Positions 8,098-16,877 are shown, counted from the first letter of the stretch. The stretch: 64,000 nucleotides of DNA from JAAYCI01 sp964370045 (GCA_964370045.1 CAYJGZ010000001.1:278797-342796); one strand, 5' to 3'. Made by a program: numbers and translations. The notes: generated by a model from the letters alone, not told the origin.

Positions 8098-8859
8098 GTG
8101 AGTACAACATTGAAGCTTTTGATGACAGAGACATCGCCCGAGTTATGTAGGCTGTGTAGGGAGACACTGCCTGCTCAGAAGATTGATGTGAGTGTTTGTG
8201 CGCGTAACGGTGCGGTGGCATACAGCGAAGTGGTACGGCAACGACCTGATGTAGTGTTGCTTGACGTTTTTATGCCGGGAATGGATGCGTTTGCACTAAA
8301 GCGCAAATACGACGAGCATTATCCTGAGTCTGAAACGAGTTTTTATGTGACGGGGACATTTCAAAGCGACGAGATTGAAAGAGAAGTGATGGAGAGCGGC
8401 TTTGCATTTTACTTCCTGAAACCGTTTGACATGTCTACCTTTGCAAGGCGGCTGTGGGCGTCCACGGATAGAAAGTTGCCAATTGAAAGTGCATCTGTCG
8501 CCATGCTGGACGAGGATATGGTGACCGACATGCTGCGAATTATCGGCGTGCCTGCGCACATAAAAGGATATCGCTTTTTGCGCAATGCGATTCTGATGGT
8601 GGTGGAAGAGCCTGAGCATATAAATGCGGTGACAAAGGTGCTGTATCCGGATATTGCGCACAACAATGCAACCACTGCATCCAGAGTGGAGCGCGCTATA
8701 AGACATGCTATTGAAGTGGCGTGGGACAGGGGAGATATTGAGACGCTAAACCACTACTTTGGTGGCACAGTACACAGCCTGCGGGGTAAGCCTACAAACA
8801 GTGAGTTCATTGCGATGCTTGCAGACCGTGTGACATTGGCAAAGCGTAAGATGGCATAG
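8098..8859 (+). CDS. spo0A: Sporulation master regulator Spo0A (atypical receiver pocket)
   Basis: Spo0A is the phosphorelay response regulator that commits Clostridia and Bacilli to sporulation. The 253-residue protein has a receiver domain (1 to about 125) and the diagnostic DNA-binding domain (GYRFLRNAI, TTASRVERAIRHAIEVAW, GKPTNSEFIAMLADR). Phosphoacceptor D56, the switch Thr and the Lys of FLKPFD are present. However, the Asp10-Asp11 pair that binds Mg2+ in Bacillus Spo0A is Thr10-Glu11 here, which should change metal binding or phosphorylation. Start is GTG 8098, seven bases after GGAGGA; the ATG at 8083 overlaps that site. A 21-bp perfect terminator stem follows. Confidence 0.95.
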   Translation: MSTTLKLLMTETSPELCRLCRETLPAQKIDVSVCARNGAVAYSEVVRQRPDVVLLDVFMPGMDAFALKRKYDEHYPESETSFYVTGTFQSDEIEREVMESGFAFYFLKPFDMSTFARRLWASTDRKLPIESASVAMLDEDMVTDMLRIIGVPAHIKGYRFLRNAILMVVEEPEHINAVTKVLYPDIAHNNATTASRVERAIRHAIEVAWDRGDIETLNHYFGGTVHSLRGKPTNSEFIAMLADRVTLAKRKMA

Positions 8860-8957
8860 GTGCATCGGGCGCTGTTGCAACCGGCAAAAGCGCCTGAATA
8901 AATGGCGTAAGGACGCTGAAACATAAAACTATGGCAAAATATATGCAAAGGACTGCA

Positions 8958-9008
8958 AAAGACCCTCGGCTACCTTCCCCCTTGAAAGGAAGGTAGCCGA
9001 GGGTCTTT
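8958..9008. terminator. Bidirectional terminator between spo0A and the prophage repressor
   Basis: Positions 8958-8978 and 8988-9008 are a perfect 21-bp inverted repeat with a 9-nt loop; AAA/TTT at the ends lets it work on both strands. It separates spo0A from the convergent repressor gene. Confidence 0.85.
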
Positions 9009-9068
9009 GTTAATGTGCGCAGAAAGTTGGGAAAGAAAAAGTAGCGACACCGCTCAAAAGGGCAGGTG

Positions 9069-9491
9069 TTATTTTTTTTGGCGTACCTGCAACTCGTGTA
9101 GTGTCTGAATGCGCTCCATTACCAGCGCTTGGTGCGCAGGCGAGAGCGATTGAAAAGCGCTGATGAAGTCCTCGGTGAGGGGGGCAGATGTGCTGAGCGC
9201 CGGAATGACACCCATGTCTGTGAGCGCTGTGGCTGTGGCAAAACGCTGCTCGGCATAGGAGGCAAGGTCTGCGCTTGGGGAAGGTGGGGTGCTTCCTGTT
9301 ATAAGTGCATCCAGTGAAACGCCAAAGTAGGAGCTTAATTTCAGCAGTGTTTTTATGGGGGGCTCGCTATCTCCTTTTTCGTACTTTACGTAGGTAGTGC
9401 GGTTTAGGCCGAGGAAATCTGCTACTTGCTTTTGTGTGAGATTATTTTGGGTACGCAAGGAGCGAAGTTGTTCTTTGAACAAATAGTTCAT
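9069..9491 (-). CDS. XRE-family repressor of the phage-like cluster
   Basis: 140 residues. The N-terminal helix-turn-helix (about 5-60, LRSLRTQNNLTQKQVADFLG and NRTTYVKYEKGDSEPP) is of the phage CI/XRE type. The C-terminal part (about 75-140) is helical and lacks a visible LexA-type self-cleavage Ser-Lys pair. Start is the ATG preceded by AAAAGGAGGTG. The gene is divergent from a second HTH gene across the operator at 9517-9565, the usual layout of a lysogeny switch. It probably represses the whole rightward structural cluster. Confidence 0.88.
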   Translation of the reverse strand: MNYLFKEQLRSLRTQNNLTQKQVADFLGLNRTTYVKYEKGDSEPPIKTLLKLSSYFGVSLDALITGSTPPSPSADLASYAEQRFATATALTDMGVIPALSTSAPLTEDFISAFQSLSPAHQALVMERIQTLHELQVRQKK

Positions 9492-9513
9492 AATGTTCAC
9501 CTCCTTTTGTACC

Positions 9514-9542
9514 ATTATAAGTGAACAATCTCCACATATCAA
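9514..9542 (-). promoter_or_regulatory. Repressor promoter (leftward)
   Basis: On the minus strand TTGATA (complement of 9537-9542) and TATAAT (complement of 9514-9519) are 17 bp apart, directly before the repressor ribosome binding site. One operator arm overlaps its -10 region. Confidence 0.75.
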
Positions 9543-9565
9543 TAGTGTGAATTTTGTTCACTTAT
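9517..9565. promoter_or_regulatory. Operator: inverted ATAAGTGAACAA arms
   Basis: ATAAGTGAACAA (9517-9528) recurs exactly inverted as TTGTTCACTTAT (9554-9565). A further half site, AGTGAATAA, lies at 9575-9583 inside the rightward promoter. The arms overlap both divergent promoters, as expected for repressor operators. Confidence 0.7.
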
Positions 9566-9569
9566 GCCA

Positions 9570-9598
9570 TTGAAAGTGAATAAAAATAACTTTATAAT
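9570..9598 (+). promoter_or_regulatory. Rightward promoter of the phage-like cluster
   Basis: TTGAAA (9570-9575) and a perfect TATAAT (9593-9598) are 17 bp apart. It drives the HTH gene at 9659 and probably the terminase and structural genes, since I see no other strong promoter or terminator until the hairpin element at 23017 and the terminator near 23650. Confidence 0.75.
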
Positions 9599-9658
9599 GG
9601 CTGTGAGGTGAAAAAGTGTGACATCAAATATGTGACCTTGAGCAGAAAGGAGCGGGTG

Positions 9659-9880
9659 ATGAGCTTTGGTGAAAGAATAAAGAAATACAGGCTACAGTGG
9701 GGTGTAAGCCAGGAAGTGGCAAGCGGGTTGTGTGGAATAAGCAGGGAAGAATGGAGCAGATATGAAAGGGGAAGGAGCCTGCCGGGGTATGAGTCCCTTG
9801 GGCTGATGGCGAGAGGCATGGGCGTGAGCGCGGATTGGTTGTTGGGGCTTACAGATGTGAAAAAAAATATCAACGTGTGA
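9659..9880 (+). CDS. Small XRE-type HTH protein (Cro-like position)
   Basis: 73 residues that are almost entirely one helix-turn-helix domain (MSFGERIKKYRLQWGVSQEV, then ISREEWSRYERGRSLP). The C-terminus ends shortly after GVSADWLLGLTD, a common XRE ending. It is the first rightward gene after the operator, the position of a Cro protein or early regulator. Start is ATG 9659, with AAAGGAG six bases upstream. Confidence 0.8.
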   Translation: MSFGERIKKYRLQWGVSQEVASGLCGISREEWSRYERGRSLPGYESLGLMARGMGVSADWLLGLTDVKKNINV

Positions 9881-9986
9881 CAGATGTGTCGCAAACATAG
9901 CTACATGGTGTGAGAGAATGTGACTATGACATGAATGGGTAGCAGAGAAGAATATGGCTGAAGAGGTGCACGAGAGGGGGAGCCGA

Positions 9987-10322
9987 ATGCGGGAGGGATT
10001 GAGCGAGAGGGAAGAGAGAAAGAACAGAAGAACAAAAGAGGAACTGAAACAACGTAAGGCGCTGAAAGAGTATATGGAGATGCTACTTTCGGGAAAACCA
10101 GATGCGGAGACGAGAAAGGCGCTTAGAGAGATGGGGTTTCGAATGTGTGACATAAATAATGCGGCGGCGCTGAATATGGCACTTTTTGATAAGGCGATGA
10201 ACGGCGACTCCACAGCCTACAAGACCATTCGTGACCTTGTGGGGGAGAGTGCAGACAAGATGAACGAGGAGACACTGGCAAAGGCCGCCGCACTGCTGGA
10301 GGGGGTGGACAGTGCCTTTTAG
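9987..10322 (+). CDS. Phage terminase small subunit
   Basis: About 111 residues, highly charged at the N-terminus (EREERKNRRTKEELKQRK). The C-terminal segment NNAAALNMALFDKAMNGD followed by STAYKTIRDLVGE is typical of small terminase subunits in prophages of Clostridia. It overlaps the large-subunit gene by 11 nt. I prefer ATG 9987 (GAGGGGG six bases upstream); ATG 9954 is a weaker in-frame alternative. The protein would recognise the packaging site on DNA and load the large subunit. Confidence 0.75.
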   Translation: MREGLSEREERKNRRTKEELKQRKALKEYMEMLLSGKPDAETRKALREMGFRMCDINNAAALNMALFDKAMNGDSTAYKTIRDLVGESADKMNEETLAKAAALLEGVDSAF

Positions 10323-11562
10323 CCAAAAGCAGTGTGAGTATATACGCAGTGCAACAAGGCGGTGGAACTTCAAAACGGGGGCCGCACGCAGCGGGAAAAC
10401 TTTTTTGGACTACATGTATGTTGTGCCAAGGCGTATAAAAATGTGTGAGCAGGATGGGCTTATTGTGCTGATAGGTAACACCCGAAATAGCGTGGAGCGC
10501 AATGTGCTGGCACCCATGAGGGACATATGGACAAAGGAGCTTGTGGGGGAGGTGAAAAGCAGTGACGGCACGGTGGTGCTGTTTGGCAAGAGGTGCTATG
10601 TGCTGGGGGCGGACAGGGTGAGTGCCGTGCCAAAATTGCAGGGAACGGGCATTGCGTACTGCTATGGGGATGAGGTGGCGACGTGGAACAAAGAGGTCTT
10701 TGAGATGCTCAAAAGCAGGCTGGACAAGCCGCACTCGGTATTTGACGGCACGACAAACCCCGAGCATCCCGGGCATTGGCTGAAAAAGTTTTTGGACTCG
10801 GGGGCGGATATATACCGTCAGCACTACACCATTGAGGACAACCCGTTTTTGAGCGAGGAGTTTGTGCGAAACCTAAAAAAAGAGTACGAAAACACCGTGT
10901 ATTACGACCGCCTTATATTGGGCAAATGGGTGGCGGCAGAGGGGGCGATATATAGGCAGTTTGCGAAAAATCCGCAGGAGTACATGGTGGAAGCGGACGA
11001 AAAATACTGCGCCGATATTGAGCACATCAGTGTGGGGATAGACTTTGGGGGGACACGCTCTCTGACGGCGTTTGTGGCGAGCGGAATACACAAGGGCTAC
11101 AGGAGGCTCACCGTGCTGAAAGACCACCACATAAGCGGAAAAAAAGGGGATATAGACGCAGAGCGTGTGTGTGTAGAATTTGCAAACTTTATGTCCGAGC
11201 TTCGTGCGCAGTACCCTGCGGTGGCGGTGAAGTATGTGTTTGCGGATAGCGAGGCGCAGTACCTGATAAACAGCCTGCGGCGTGCGATGGCAAGATGTGC
11301 GCCCTATGCAAAGGTGGGAGATGCGGCAAAAAAACCGATAATACAGCGAATTGTGGCGACAAATACGCTACTGAATACGGGGAGGCTGAAAATAAGCCGC
11401 AGCTGTAGGCTTTTGAGTGAGGGGCTTATGAACTCGATGTGGGACGATAAAAGAGCGGATACACGCAGGGATGACTTTTCGAGCGACATTGATGTGATGG
11501 ATGCCTTTGAGTACAGCTGGGAGCGATATATGAACATGCTGTGCAAAAGGGGAATGACGTAG
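10312..11562 (+). CDS. Phage terminase large subunit
   Basis: 416 residues; the ATP-driven packaging motor and headful or site-specific nuclease. The N-terminal ATPase has Walker A-type GAARSGKT (about 23-30) and a downstream ATPase segment including CYGDEVATW. The C-terminal RNase H-like nuclease begins at VGIDFGGTRSLTAFV. Length is normal for the family and I see no truncation. GTG start, overlapping the small subunit. Confidence 0.93.
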   Translation: MPFSQKQCEYIRSATRRWNFKTGAARSGKTFLDYMYVVPRRIKMCEQDGLIVLIGNTRNSVERNVLAPMRDIWTKELVGEVKSSDGTVVLFGKRCYVLGADRVSAVPKLQGTGIAYCYGDEVATWNKEVFEMLKSRLDKPHSVFDGTTNPEHPGHWLKKFLDSGADIYRQHYTIEDNPFLSEEFVRNLKKEYENTVYYDRLILGKWVAAEGAIYRQFAKNPQEYMVEADEKYCADIEHISVGIDFGGTRSLTAFVASGIHKGYRRLTVLKDHHISGKKGDIDAERVCVEFANFMSELRAQYPAVAVKYVFADSEAQYLINSLRRAMARCAPYAKVGDAAKKPIIQRIVATNTLLNTGRLKISRSCRLLSEGLMNSMWDDKRADTRRDDFSSDIDVMDAFEYSWERYMNMLCKRGMT

Positions 11563-11606
11563 CAACGAATATATTGAAAGATAAAGTTATAAAGGGGGAA
11601 GGGCAG

Positions 11607-13037
11607 TTGGACATTGCACAAATCACCAAGATTATAAGTGAGGAGATAGGCGCAAACATTCGCTGTGACTACTACAGGCACATAGAGCAGTGGAGGCAAT
11701 GGTGGGCGGGGCACGCCAAAAGCTTTCACTCATACAGGGAGATGACGGCACAAGGACACAAGCGGGAGCGCAAACTGTTTTCTATGCGCATGGCGAAAAA
11801 AGTGTGCGAGGACTGGGCGAGCATACTGCTGAACGAAAAGACGAAGATTGTGCTTGGGGATGAGGCATCCTCGCTGTTTTTGCAGGGGGAAAATGGGTGC
11901 GGGGGCGTGCTGGAAGGTATAAACTTTTGGGATGAAGCAAACCGACTGGTGGAAAAAAGCTTTTACAGCGGAACGGGTGCGTTTGTGCTGAAGCTAAATG
12001 GGTTAAGGGTGAAGGGTGACGGCACGGTGCAAAAAAGCCCCGATGCGCAAATGCAAATGGACTACCTTCCTGCGTTTTGCATTGTGCCCATAAGCGTAAG
12101 GTACGGCAAAATTACGGAGGTGGCGTTTGTGTCCGAGGAGCAGGTGCGTGGGAAAACACGCATATATTTAGAGATGCACCTGCTACAAAACGGCGAGTAT
12201 GTCATACGAAACAGCTACTACGAAAAAGTGGCGGGGAAGATGCGCAAAGTAAAAATGCAGGAGGGCACCGCACAGCAGGTGCAAACGGGAAGTGCCACGC
12301 CGTTTTTTGCGGTGATTATGCCCAACATGGTGAACCCGTTTGCGGATAATTTGGGGCTTGGGTGCTCGGTGTATGCGCAGGCGCTGGACAACCTAAAGGG
12401 GCTGGACCTTGCGTACAACAACATGTGCAGAGACTTTCAGCTGGGCGGCAAAAAGGTGTTTTACAACCGTGAGATGACACGTACGGTGGGTTGTGACGAA
12501 CAGGGAAACCCTGTTTACATAGCGCCGGATGACATGATGCAGCAGCTGTTTGTGTCCATTGGGGATGAGGTGCTGGACGAGGGCAGGCTGATTCATGAGT
12601 TTAACCCGAACCTGCGTGTGCAGGAAAACATGCAGGGTGTTCAGGCACAGCTTGACTATCTGTCCTTTAAGTGTGGGCTGGGTGTGAGGCATTATCGCTT
12701 TACGAATGAGGGGAATTTGCCTGTGACTGCCACCCAGTATGCAGGGGAAAAACAGGAGCTAAAACAAAACGCCGCAAAGCACATGATTGTGATAGAACAT
12801 GCGCTACAAACAATAGTGAGGGCTATTTTGTGGGTGGGCAAAAACATAATGGGGGAGAATGTGGACCCGCAGACGAGTATCTCGGTGGAGTTTTCGGATG
12901 GGTACATCATAAGTGATGAGGAAATGAGGCAAAGGGACAGGCAGGATGTGCAAAGCGGCCTTATGAAAGGGTATGAGTACCGAATGAGGTGGTACAAAGA
13001 GGACAAAGAGACCGCAGTGGCACAGCTGAAAGAGTAG
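11607..13037 (+). CDS. Phage portal protein (A118/SPP1 gp6-like)
   Basis: The portal is the dodecameric ring at the capsid vertex through which DNA enters. The protein is about 476 residues and resembles the Listeria phage A118-type portal family: an N-terminal helical region with HIEQWRQWWAGHAKSFHSY, the segment KVCEDWASILLNEKTKIVLG, and a late acidic C-terminus. I start at TTG 11607, eight bases after AAAGGGGG; an in-frame GTG at 11541 overlaps the terminase gene and has a poor ribosome binding site. The usual minor head protein gene does not follow; there are only 196 non-coding bases. Confidence 0.87.
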   Translation: MDIAQITKIISEEIGANIRCDYYRHIEQWRQWWAGHAKSFHSYREMTAQGHKRERKLFSMRMAKKVCEDWASILLNEKTKIVLGDEASSLFLQGENGCGGVLEGINFWDEANRLVEKSFYSGTGAFVLKLNGLRVKGDGTVQKSPDAQMQMDYLPAFCIVPISVRYGKITEVAFVSEEQVRGKTRIYLEMHLLQNGEYVIRNSYYEKVAGKMRKVKMQEGTAQQVQTGSATPFFAVIMPNMVNPFADNLGLGCSVYAQALDNLKGLDLAYNNMCRDFQLGGKKVFYNREMTRTVGCDEQGNPVYIAPDDMMQQLFVSIGDEVLDEGRLIHEFNPNLRVQENMQGVQAQLDYLSFKCGLGVRHYRFTNEGNLPVTATQYAGEKQELKQNAAKHMIVIEHALQTIVRAILWVGKNIMGENVDPQTSISVEFSDGYIISDEEMRQRDRQDVQSGLMKGYEYRMRWYKEDKETAVAQLKE

Positions 13038-13233
13038 GGAGCAAAGGCAAGAATGGGTGAGGGCGAAGAGTAGCCCTTGGGGTGCGCAGAGGGGAATGGT
13101 GTGGGGGATTTGTAAAAGGCACAGCGCACATAGGGTGGGTGTGAGATGAGTGATTTTTGCCCGTCAGGGCGTAAAATATGCGGCCGCACGGGAGGCGACC
13201 TCGAAAAAAGCGTAGCGGAGAAAGGAAGGCAAA

Positions 13234-13797
13234 ATGGAGCGTAAATTTTTGGAAAGCTTGGGACTGCAAAAGGAGGCCGTGGAGGCTGTTATGGCGGAGC
13301 ACGGCAGGGGCATTGAGGCACAAAAAGCGAAGATTTTGGTGCAGAGTAGGCAACATGAAGAGCTACAAGAGCAGCTGAGGCAAGCACAAGATGCCCTAAA
13401 AAGCTTTGAGGGGGTGGACGTAAAAAGCCTGCAAGCGGAAAGGCAAAGCCTTTTTGAGCAACTTGAAACGCAAAAGCAGGAGCACACACAGCAGATGGAG
13501 CAGAGGGACTTTGAGGAGATGCTACGGGCACAGCTGAGCGAGGCGGGTGCGAAAAACCACAAGGCGGTGATGGCGCTATTGGATGTGCACAGCCTGAAAA
13601 ACAGCGAAAACAGGCTGGAGGATACCGCAAAGGCGCTGAGTGAGCTTGCGCAGACGGAGGAGTATCTGTTTGAAGGGCAGGCTGTTTTGCGGGTGAATAC
13701 CGCAGGCGTGCACACTGAGCCAAGCTATACCGAAGCGGACATATTTACAGCGGCGGCCATGACAGGGGCCGGGCTGACAAACGGAAAGGATGAGTAA
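13234..13797 (+). CDS. Phage scaffolding protein (gp20 type)
   Basis: 187 residues with a long, very charged coiled-coil middle (about 30-100, rich in Gln, Glu, Lys and Leu) as in the phage minor structural protein GP20/scaffold family. These proteins template capsid assembly and leave the finished head. The C-terminal 40 residues (EADIFTAAAMTGAGL) resemble a capsid-binding tail. AAAGGAAGG precedes the start, and the major capsid gene follows after 3 bp. Confidence 0.85.
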   Translation: MERKFLESLGLQKEAVEAVMAEHGRGIEAQKAKILVQSRQHEELQEQLRQAQDALKSFEGVDVKSLQAERQSLFEQLETQKQEHTQQMEQRDFEEMLRAQLSEAGAKNHKAVMALLDVHSLKNSENRLEDTAKALSELAQTEEYLFEGQAVLRVNTAGVHTEPSYTEADIFTAAAMTGAGLTNGKDE

Positions 13798-13800
13798 AAA

Positions 13801-14694
13801 ATGGCAAACTCGATAGAGCTGGCACAAAAATTCGTGCCGATAATTGATGATATTTACAAAGGGGCATCTGCAACGCAGAGCATTGATGCGGCGAGCATGG
13901 CGGACTTTACGGGGGCGGACGAGGTGAAAGTGCTGAAGGTGAGCACAACCGGCCTTGGCGACTACAGCCGCACAAACGGATACCCAAAGGGTGAAGTGAC
14001 CGCCGCATGGGAAACCATGAAGCTGACAGAGGAGAGAGGCAAGGAGTTCAGCGTGGACCGCATGGACGATGAGGAGACGGTGGGGCTTACGTTTGGAAGC
14101 CTTGCGGGGGATTTTATGCGGCTGCACGTAGTGCCCGAGCTGGATGCGTATCGCTTTGCAAAATATGCGAGCGCTACGGGGGTTTCTGCGGCGAGCCCTG
14201 TGACGCTGACAAGCGATGATGTGCTGGATGCGATTGATGAGGCGAGCCGACAGATGGATGCGGATGAAGTGCCGCCGGAGGGCAGGGTGCTGTTTGTGAA
14301 CAGTGAGCTGAAGCCTGTGCTCAACCGTGCGCTCAACCGCATGTGGTCCTCCGATGCGAAGGTGGCAAACGTGATTGACGGCTACAACGACATGCAGGTG
14401 ATATATGTGCCGCACAGCCGCTTTTATACAGGCATAACGCTGAACGACGGGCAGAGCAGCTGGGGGTACGCAAAGGCGACCGACGCGACATCCATCAACT
14501 TTATGATGGTGTATCCGCAGAGTGTTTTGCAGGTGGTGAAGTTTGCGCTACCTAAAATCTTCAGCCCTGATGAAAACCAGGAAAAGGATGCGTGGAAGTT
14601 CCAGTTTAGGGCGTACCATGATGCCTTTGTGTATGAGAACAAGGCGAAGGGTGTGTATGTTCACTCGCAGGCGAAAGCGGCTGCAGGGGGATAG
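13801..14694 (+). CDS. Major capsid protein
   Basis: 297 residues, consistent with an HK97-fold capsid protein of the kind paired with gp20-type scaffolds. It begins MANSIELAQKFVPIIDDIYK, has EERGKEFSVDRMDDEET around 80-96 and ends with a conserved beta-rich domain (WKFQFRAYHDAFVYENKAKG). There is no prohead protease gene nearby, consistent with a capsid that uses a separate scaffold. No deletion or frameshift is visible. Confidence 0.87.
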   Translation: MANSIELAQKFVPIIDDIYKGASATQSIDAASMADFTGADEVKVLKVSTTGLGDYSRTNGYPKGEVTAAWETMKLTEERGKEFSVDRMDDEETVGLTFGSLAGDFMRLHVVPELDAYRFAKYASATGVSAASPVTLTSDDVLDAIDEASRQMDADEVPPEGRVLFVNSELKPVLNRALNRMWSSDAKVANVIDGYNDMQVIYVPHSRFYTGITLNDGQSSWGYAKATDATSINFMMVYPQSVLQVVKFALPKIFSPDENQEKDAWKFQFRAYHDAFVYENKAKGVYVHSQAKAAAGG

Positions 14695-14814
14695 GCGAAG
14701 TATTTGTACTGTGAGCAAGGGTGAATAGCAAAATGGAGTGTTGTAGGTAAATGCTTGCAAAAGTGGGTGTGGGGTGGGAAATGAAAGTGCTTAATGCGAA
14801 AGGAGTGTGGAGAG

Positions 14815-15159
14815 GTGGCGTTTTCCACATATGAAAAATACGTAAAAAATCACCGAGGGGTGCTGAGCGAAGAGCAGTACGGCGCAGTGGTAGAGCAGGC
14901 ATATGCGGAGATTATATCCCAAACGGCGGGAAGAGCGCTGCAAGCGCCCGAGATGGAAATGCGGCTGTGCATGTGCGAGTGTGCGCTGGCAGATGCGCTG
15001 CATGAGTTTGCGCAAGTTCCGAGCGGGGTGGCATCGGTGAGCAACGACGGGTACGGAATGCACTTTGAGAGGCGAAGTGACGAGCAAAAAAGCGTGCTGT
15101 GCGGTATTTGTACAAGGTGGCTGCAATGGCCGATAAACCTGATGAGCAGGTGGCTGTGA
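14815..15159 (+). CDS. Head-tail connector protein
   Basis: About 114 residues, small and helical (AFSTYEKYVKNHRGVLSEEQ, then EMRLCMCECALADALHEF), placed right after the capsid gene where head-completion adaptors lie. Assigned by position and helical character, not by a strong motif. Start is GTG 14815 (AAAGGAG nine bases upstream). The stop overlaps the next start (TGATG). Confidence 0.65.
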   Translation: MAFSTYEKYVKNHRGVLSEEQYGAVVEQAYAEIISQTAGRALQAPEMEMRLCMCECALADALHEFAQVPSGVASVSNDGYGMHFERRSDEQKSVLCGICTRWLQWPINLMSRWL

Positions 15160-15566
15160 TGTATACGACATTTAATGCCCAAATAACCATATACAACCGA
15201 TGCTATGACGAGACTGCCAAAAGGGATGTGTGGCACAGGGCGTGCATTGAGGGTGTGGCGTGGAGCGGCAAAAGGAGCGTGGACTTTACAGTGGGAGGTG
15301 CAAATGCGGCGAATAGCTACACGCTGAGAATACCGCAGAGCGCACTAAGCGGATACACCGAGCCTCGTGCGTGGAGAAGCGGCGCAAAAACTCCCGAAAA
15401 GTGGACGCTGCAAAGCGGAGATGTGATAGTGATGGGAAATGTGCAGGGTGGCATTCAAAGGGCGGCTGACATTACGGGGGTGCATGAAAACAGCTTTGTG
15501 GTGACGAGTGTGACGGACAACAGGCACATGCCGATGCTGGGACATCTGAAGGTAGAGGGGAAGTGA
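15159..15566 (+). CDS. Head-tail joining / minor capsid protein
   Basis: About 135 residues, beta-rich, starting MYTTFNAQITIYNRCYDETA. Proteins with this ITIYNRYYD-like opening are common in the head-tail joining block of prophages in Clostridia, usually annotated only as domains of unknown function. Start is ATG 15159, overlapping the previous stop by one base; in-frame starts further upstream lie inside the connector gene. Confidence 0.65.
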   Translation: MYTTFNAQITIYNRCYDETAKRDVWHRACIEGVAWSGKRSVDFTVGGANAANSYTLRIPQSALSGYTEPRAWRSGAKTPEKWTLQSGDVIVMGNVQGGIQRAADITGVHENSFVVTSVTDNRHMPMLGHLKVEGK

Positions 15567-15569
15567 TGA

Positions 15570-15944
15570 GTGGTGAAAATGAGCGCATCGAGCAAGATGG
15601 GCGGCGCAGCCACAGGGCTGAGCCTGAGCGCAGGATTTAGCGCAAGGTGGGGCGAAAAGTTTAAGGCCGCACAGCGTGTGGTGGACAGCGCTGTGACCGA
15701 GTACTGCAAGGCGTACGTGCCGCACGATACGGGGGCGCTGATGGCCTCGGGAGATAGTGGCACTGTGCCCGGAAGTGGGCTGGTGCAGTACACCGCACCC
15801 TACGCAAGAGCGGTGTACTACACACCGCAGGGCCTGAAAAGCAGCGCATCACAGAGAGGGCCGTTTTGGTTTGAGCGCATGAAAGCGGCGCACAAGCAGG
15901 AGATACTTGCAAAGGTATCGGCGTGTATGAGGCAGGGCGTATGA
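15570..15944 (+). CDS. Minor capsid / HK97 gp10-like tail-completion protein
   Basis: 124 residues. The segment YVPHDTGALMASGDSG is the hallmark of gp10-like minor capsid proteins (VPxDTGxL...S), followed by QYTAPYARAVYYTP. Such proteins join head and tail. GAGGGG lies nine bases before GTG 15570, and ATG 15579 is an alternative. It overlaps the next gene by ATGA. Confidence 0.75.
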   Translation: MVKMSASSKMGGAATGLSLSAGFSARWGEKFKAAQRVVDSAVTEYCKAYVPHDTGALMASGDSGTVPGSGLVQYTAPYARAVYYTPQGLKSSASQRGPFWFERMKAAHKQEILAKVSACMRQGV

Positions 15945-16378
15945 GCATTATAAAAGCGTTGTATGATTATTTTTTGGCCTGTCCACTCATGCAGGACAGG
16001 CGGCTTAACGTGGACATGCTGCCCGAGGACACAAGGCGAAGTGGCGTGGAGTACTCCATCGACAGCCTACCCGGCGCAGACGAAATAAGCACGCATGTGG
16101 ACGGCGGCGCAATATGCCGGTATCAGTTTACGATAAACAGCGTGAACGATTATGAGCAGGATGCGCTGTACAACATGCAAAACAGCAACTTTTTTGAGGA
16201 CTTGAGCGAGTGGCTGAGAGGCCAAAACAAAAGCCGAAACTTGCCTGTGCTGAGCGAGGGCTTGCAGTGTCTGAACATTCAAGCGATAAACACCGCATCC
16301 CTCATGAACGTGCAGGGCAGTGTGGGGAAATATCAAATTCAGTGTAGGATGACCTACTACAGAAAAGGAGAGAGATAG
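15941..16378 (+). CDS. Tail terminator-type protein
   Basis: About 145 residues starting MSIIKALYDYFLACPLMQDR. The order (gp10-like protein, this gene, tail tube) and the predicted alpha/beta fold (DEISTHVDGGAICRYQFTIN) fit the minor capsid/tail terminator protein that caps the tail tube. The function is inferred from synteny. Start is ATG 15941 in an ATGA overlap with the preceding stop. Confidence 0.65.
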   Translation: MSIIKALYDYFLACPLMQDRRLNVDMLPEDTRRSGVEYSIDSLPGADEISTHVDGGAICRYQFTINSVNDYEQDALYNMQNSNFFEDLSEWLRGQNKSRNLPVLSEGLQCLNIQAINTASLMNVQGSVGKYQIQCRMTYYRKGER

Positions 16379-16379
16379 C

Positions 16380-16877
16380 ATGACATTAAGTGAACTTATG
16401 CAGGGGAAAACACCAAACGCCGACTTTGAGGGATTTACCACCGCAGATGATATGGTACTGGCGGTGAACCTGTCTGAAACACCCGCAAGCACCCCCGGAG
16501 GATACCTTGTGGCGCAGCTGGGAATAAGCGAACATTCCGCAGTGCTGGAAACTCAAAGCCAGGACAGCCAGTACATACGCACGGGACAGGTGAAAACAAA
16601 GACGGGAACGTCCAGAGAAATTACCGTGAAGGGCGAGAGGTATGTGGGGGACGCGTTTCAGGATGCGCTACTGTCGCACACGATGAAATACGGCATAGGG
16701 CAGGCGGTTATCAAGGAGTATGTCTACTTTAATGTGCTGACAGGCAAGGGCGAGGCGGGAAGCGTTGCCATAGCGGTGGAGGATGACCCGAGCGGCACAG
16801 CTGGCGAAAATGCGGGATTTAGCGCAAGCATGACCTCCACGGTGATGCCCAGCGAATATGTATATGAAGCGGAATAA
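16380..16877 (+). CDS. Major tail tube protein
   Basis: 165 residues. The sequence has Gly/Thr/Ser-rich beta strands (GQVKTKTGTSREITVKGERY), a helical insert and a C-terminal beta part (NAGFSASMTSTVMPSEYVYE), which fits a tail tube subunit. Its position between the tail terminator-type gene and the two tail assembly chaperones supports this. GAAAAGGAGAG upstream is a good ribosome binding site. There is no sheath gene, so the tail would be non-contractile. Confidence 0.75.
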   Translation: MTLSELMQGKTPNADFEGFTTADDMVLAVNLSETPASTPGGYLVAQLGISEHSAVLETQSQDSQYIRTGQVKTKTGTSREITVKGERYVGDAFQDALLSHTMKYGIGQAVIKEYVYFNVLTGKGEAGSVAIAVEDDPSGTAGENAGFSASMTSTVMPSEYVYEAE

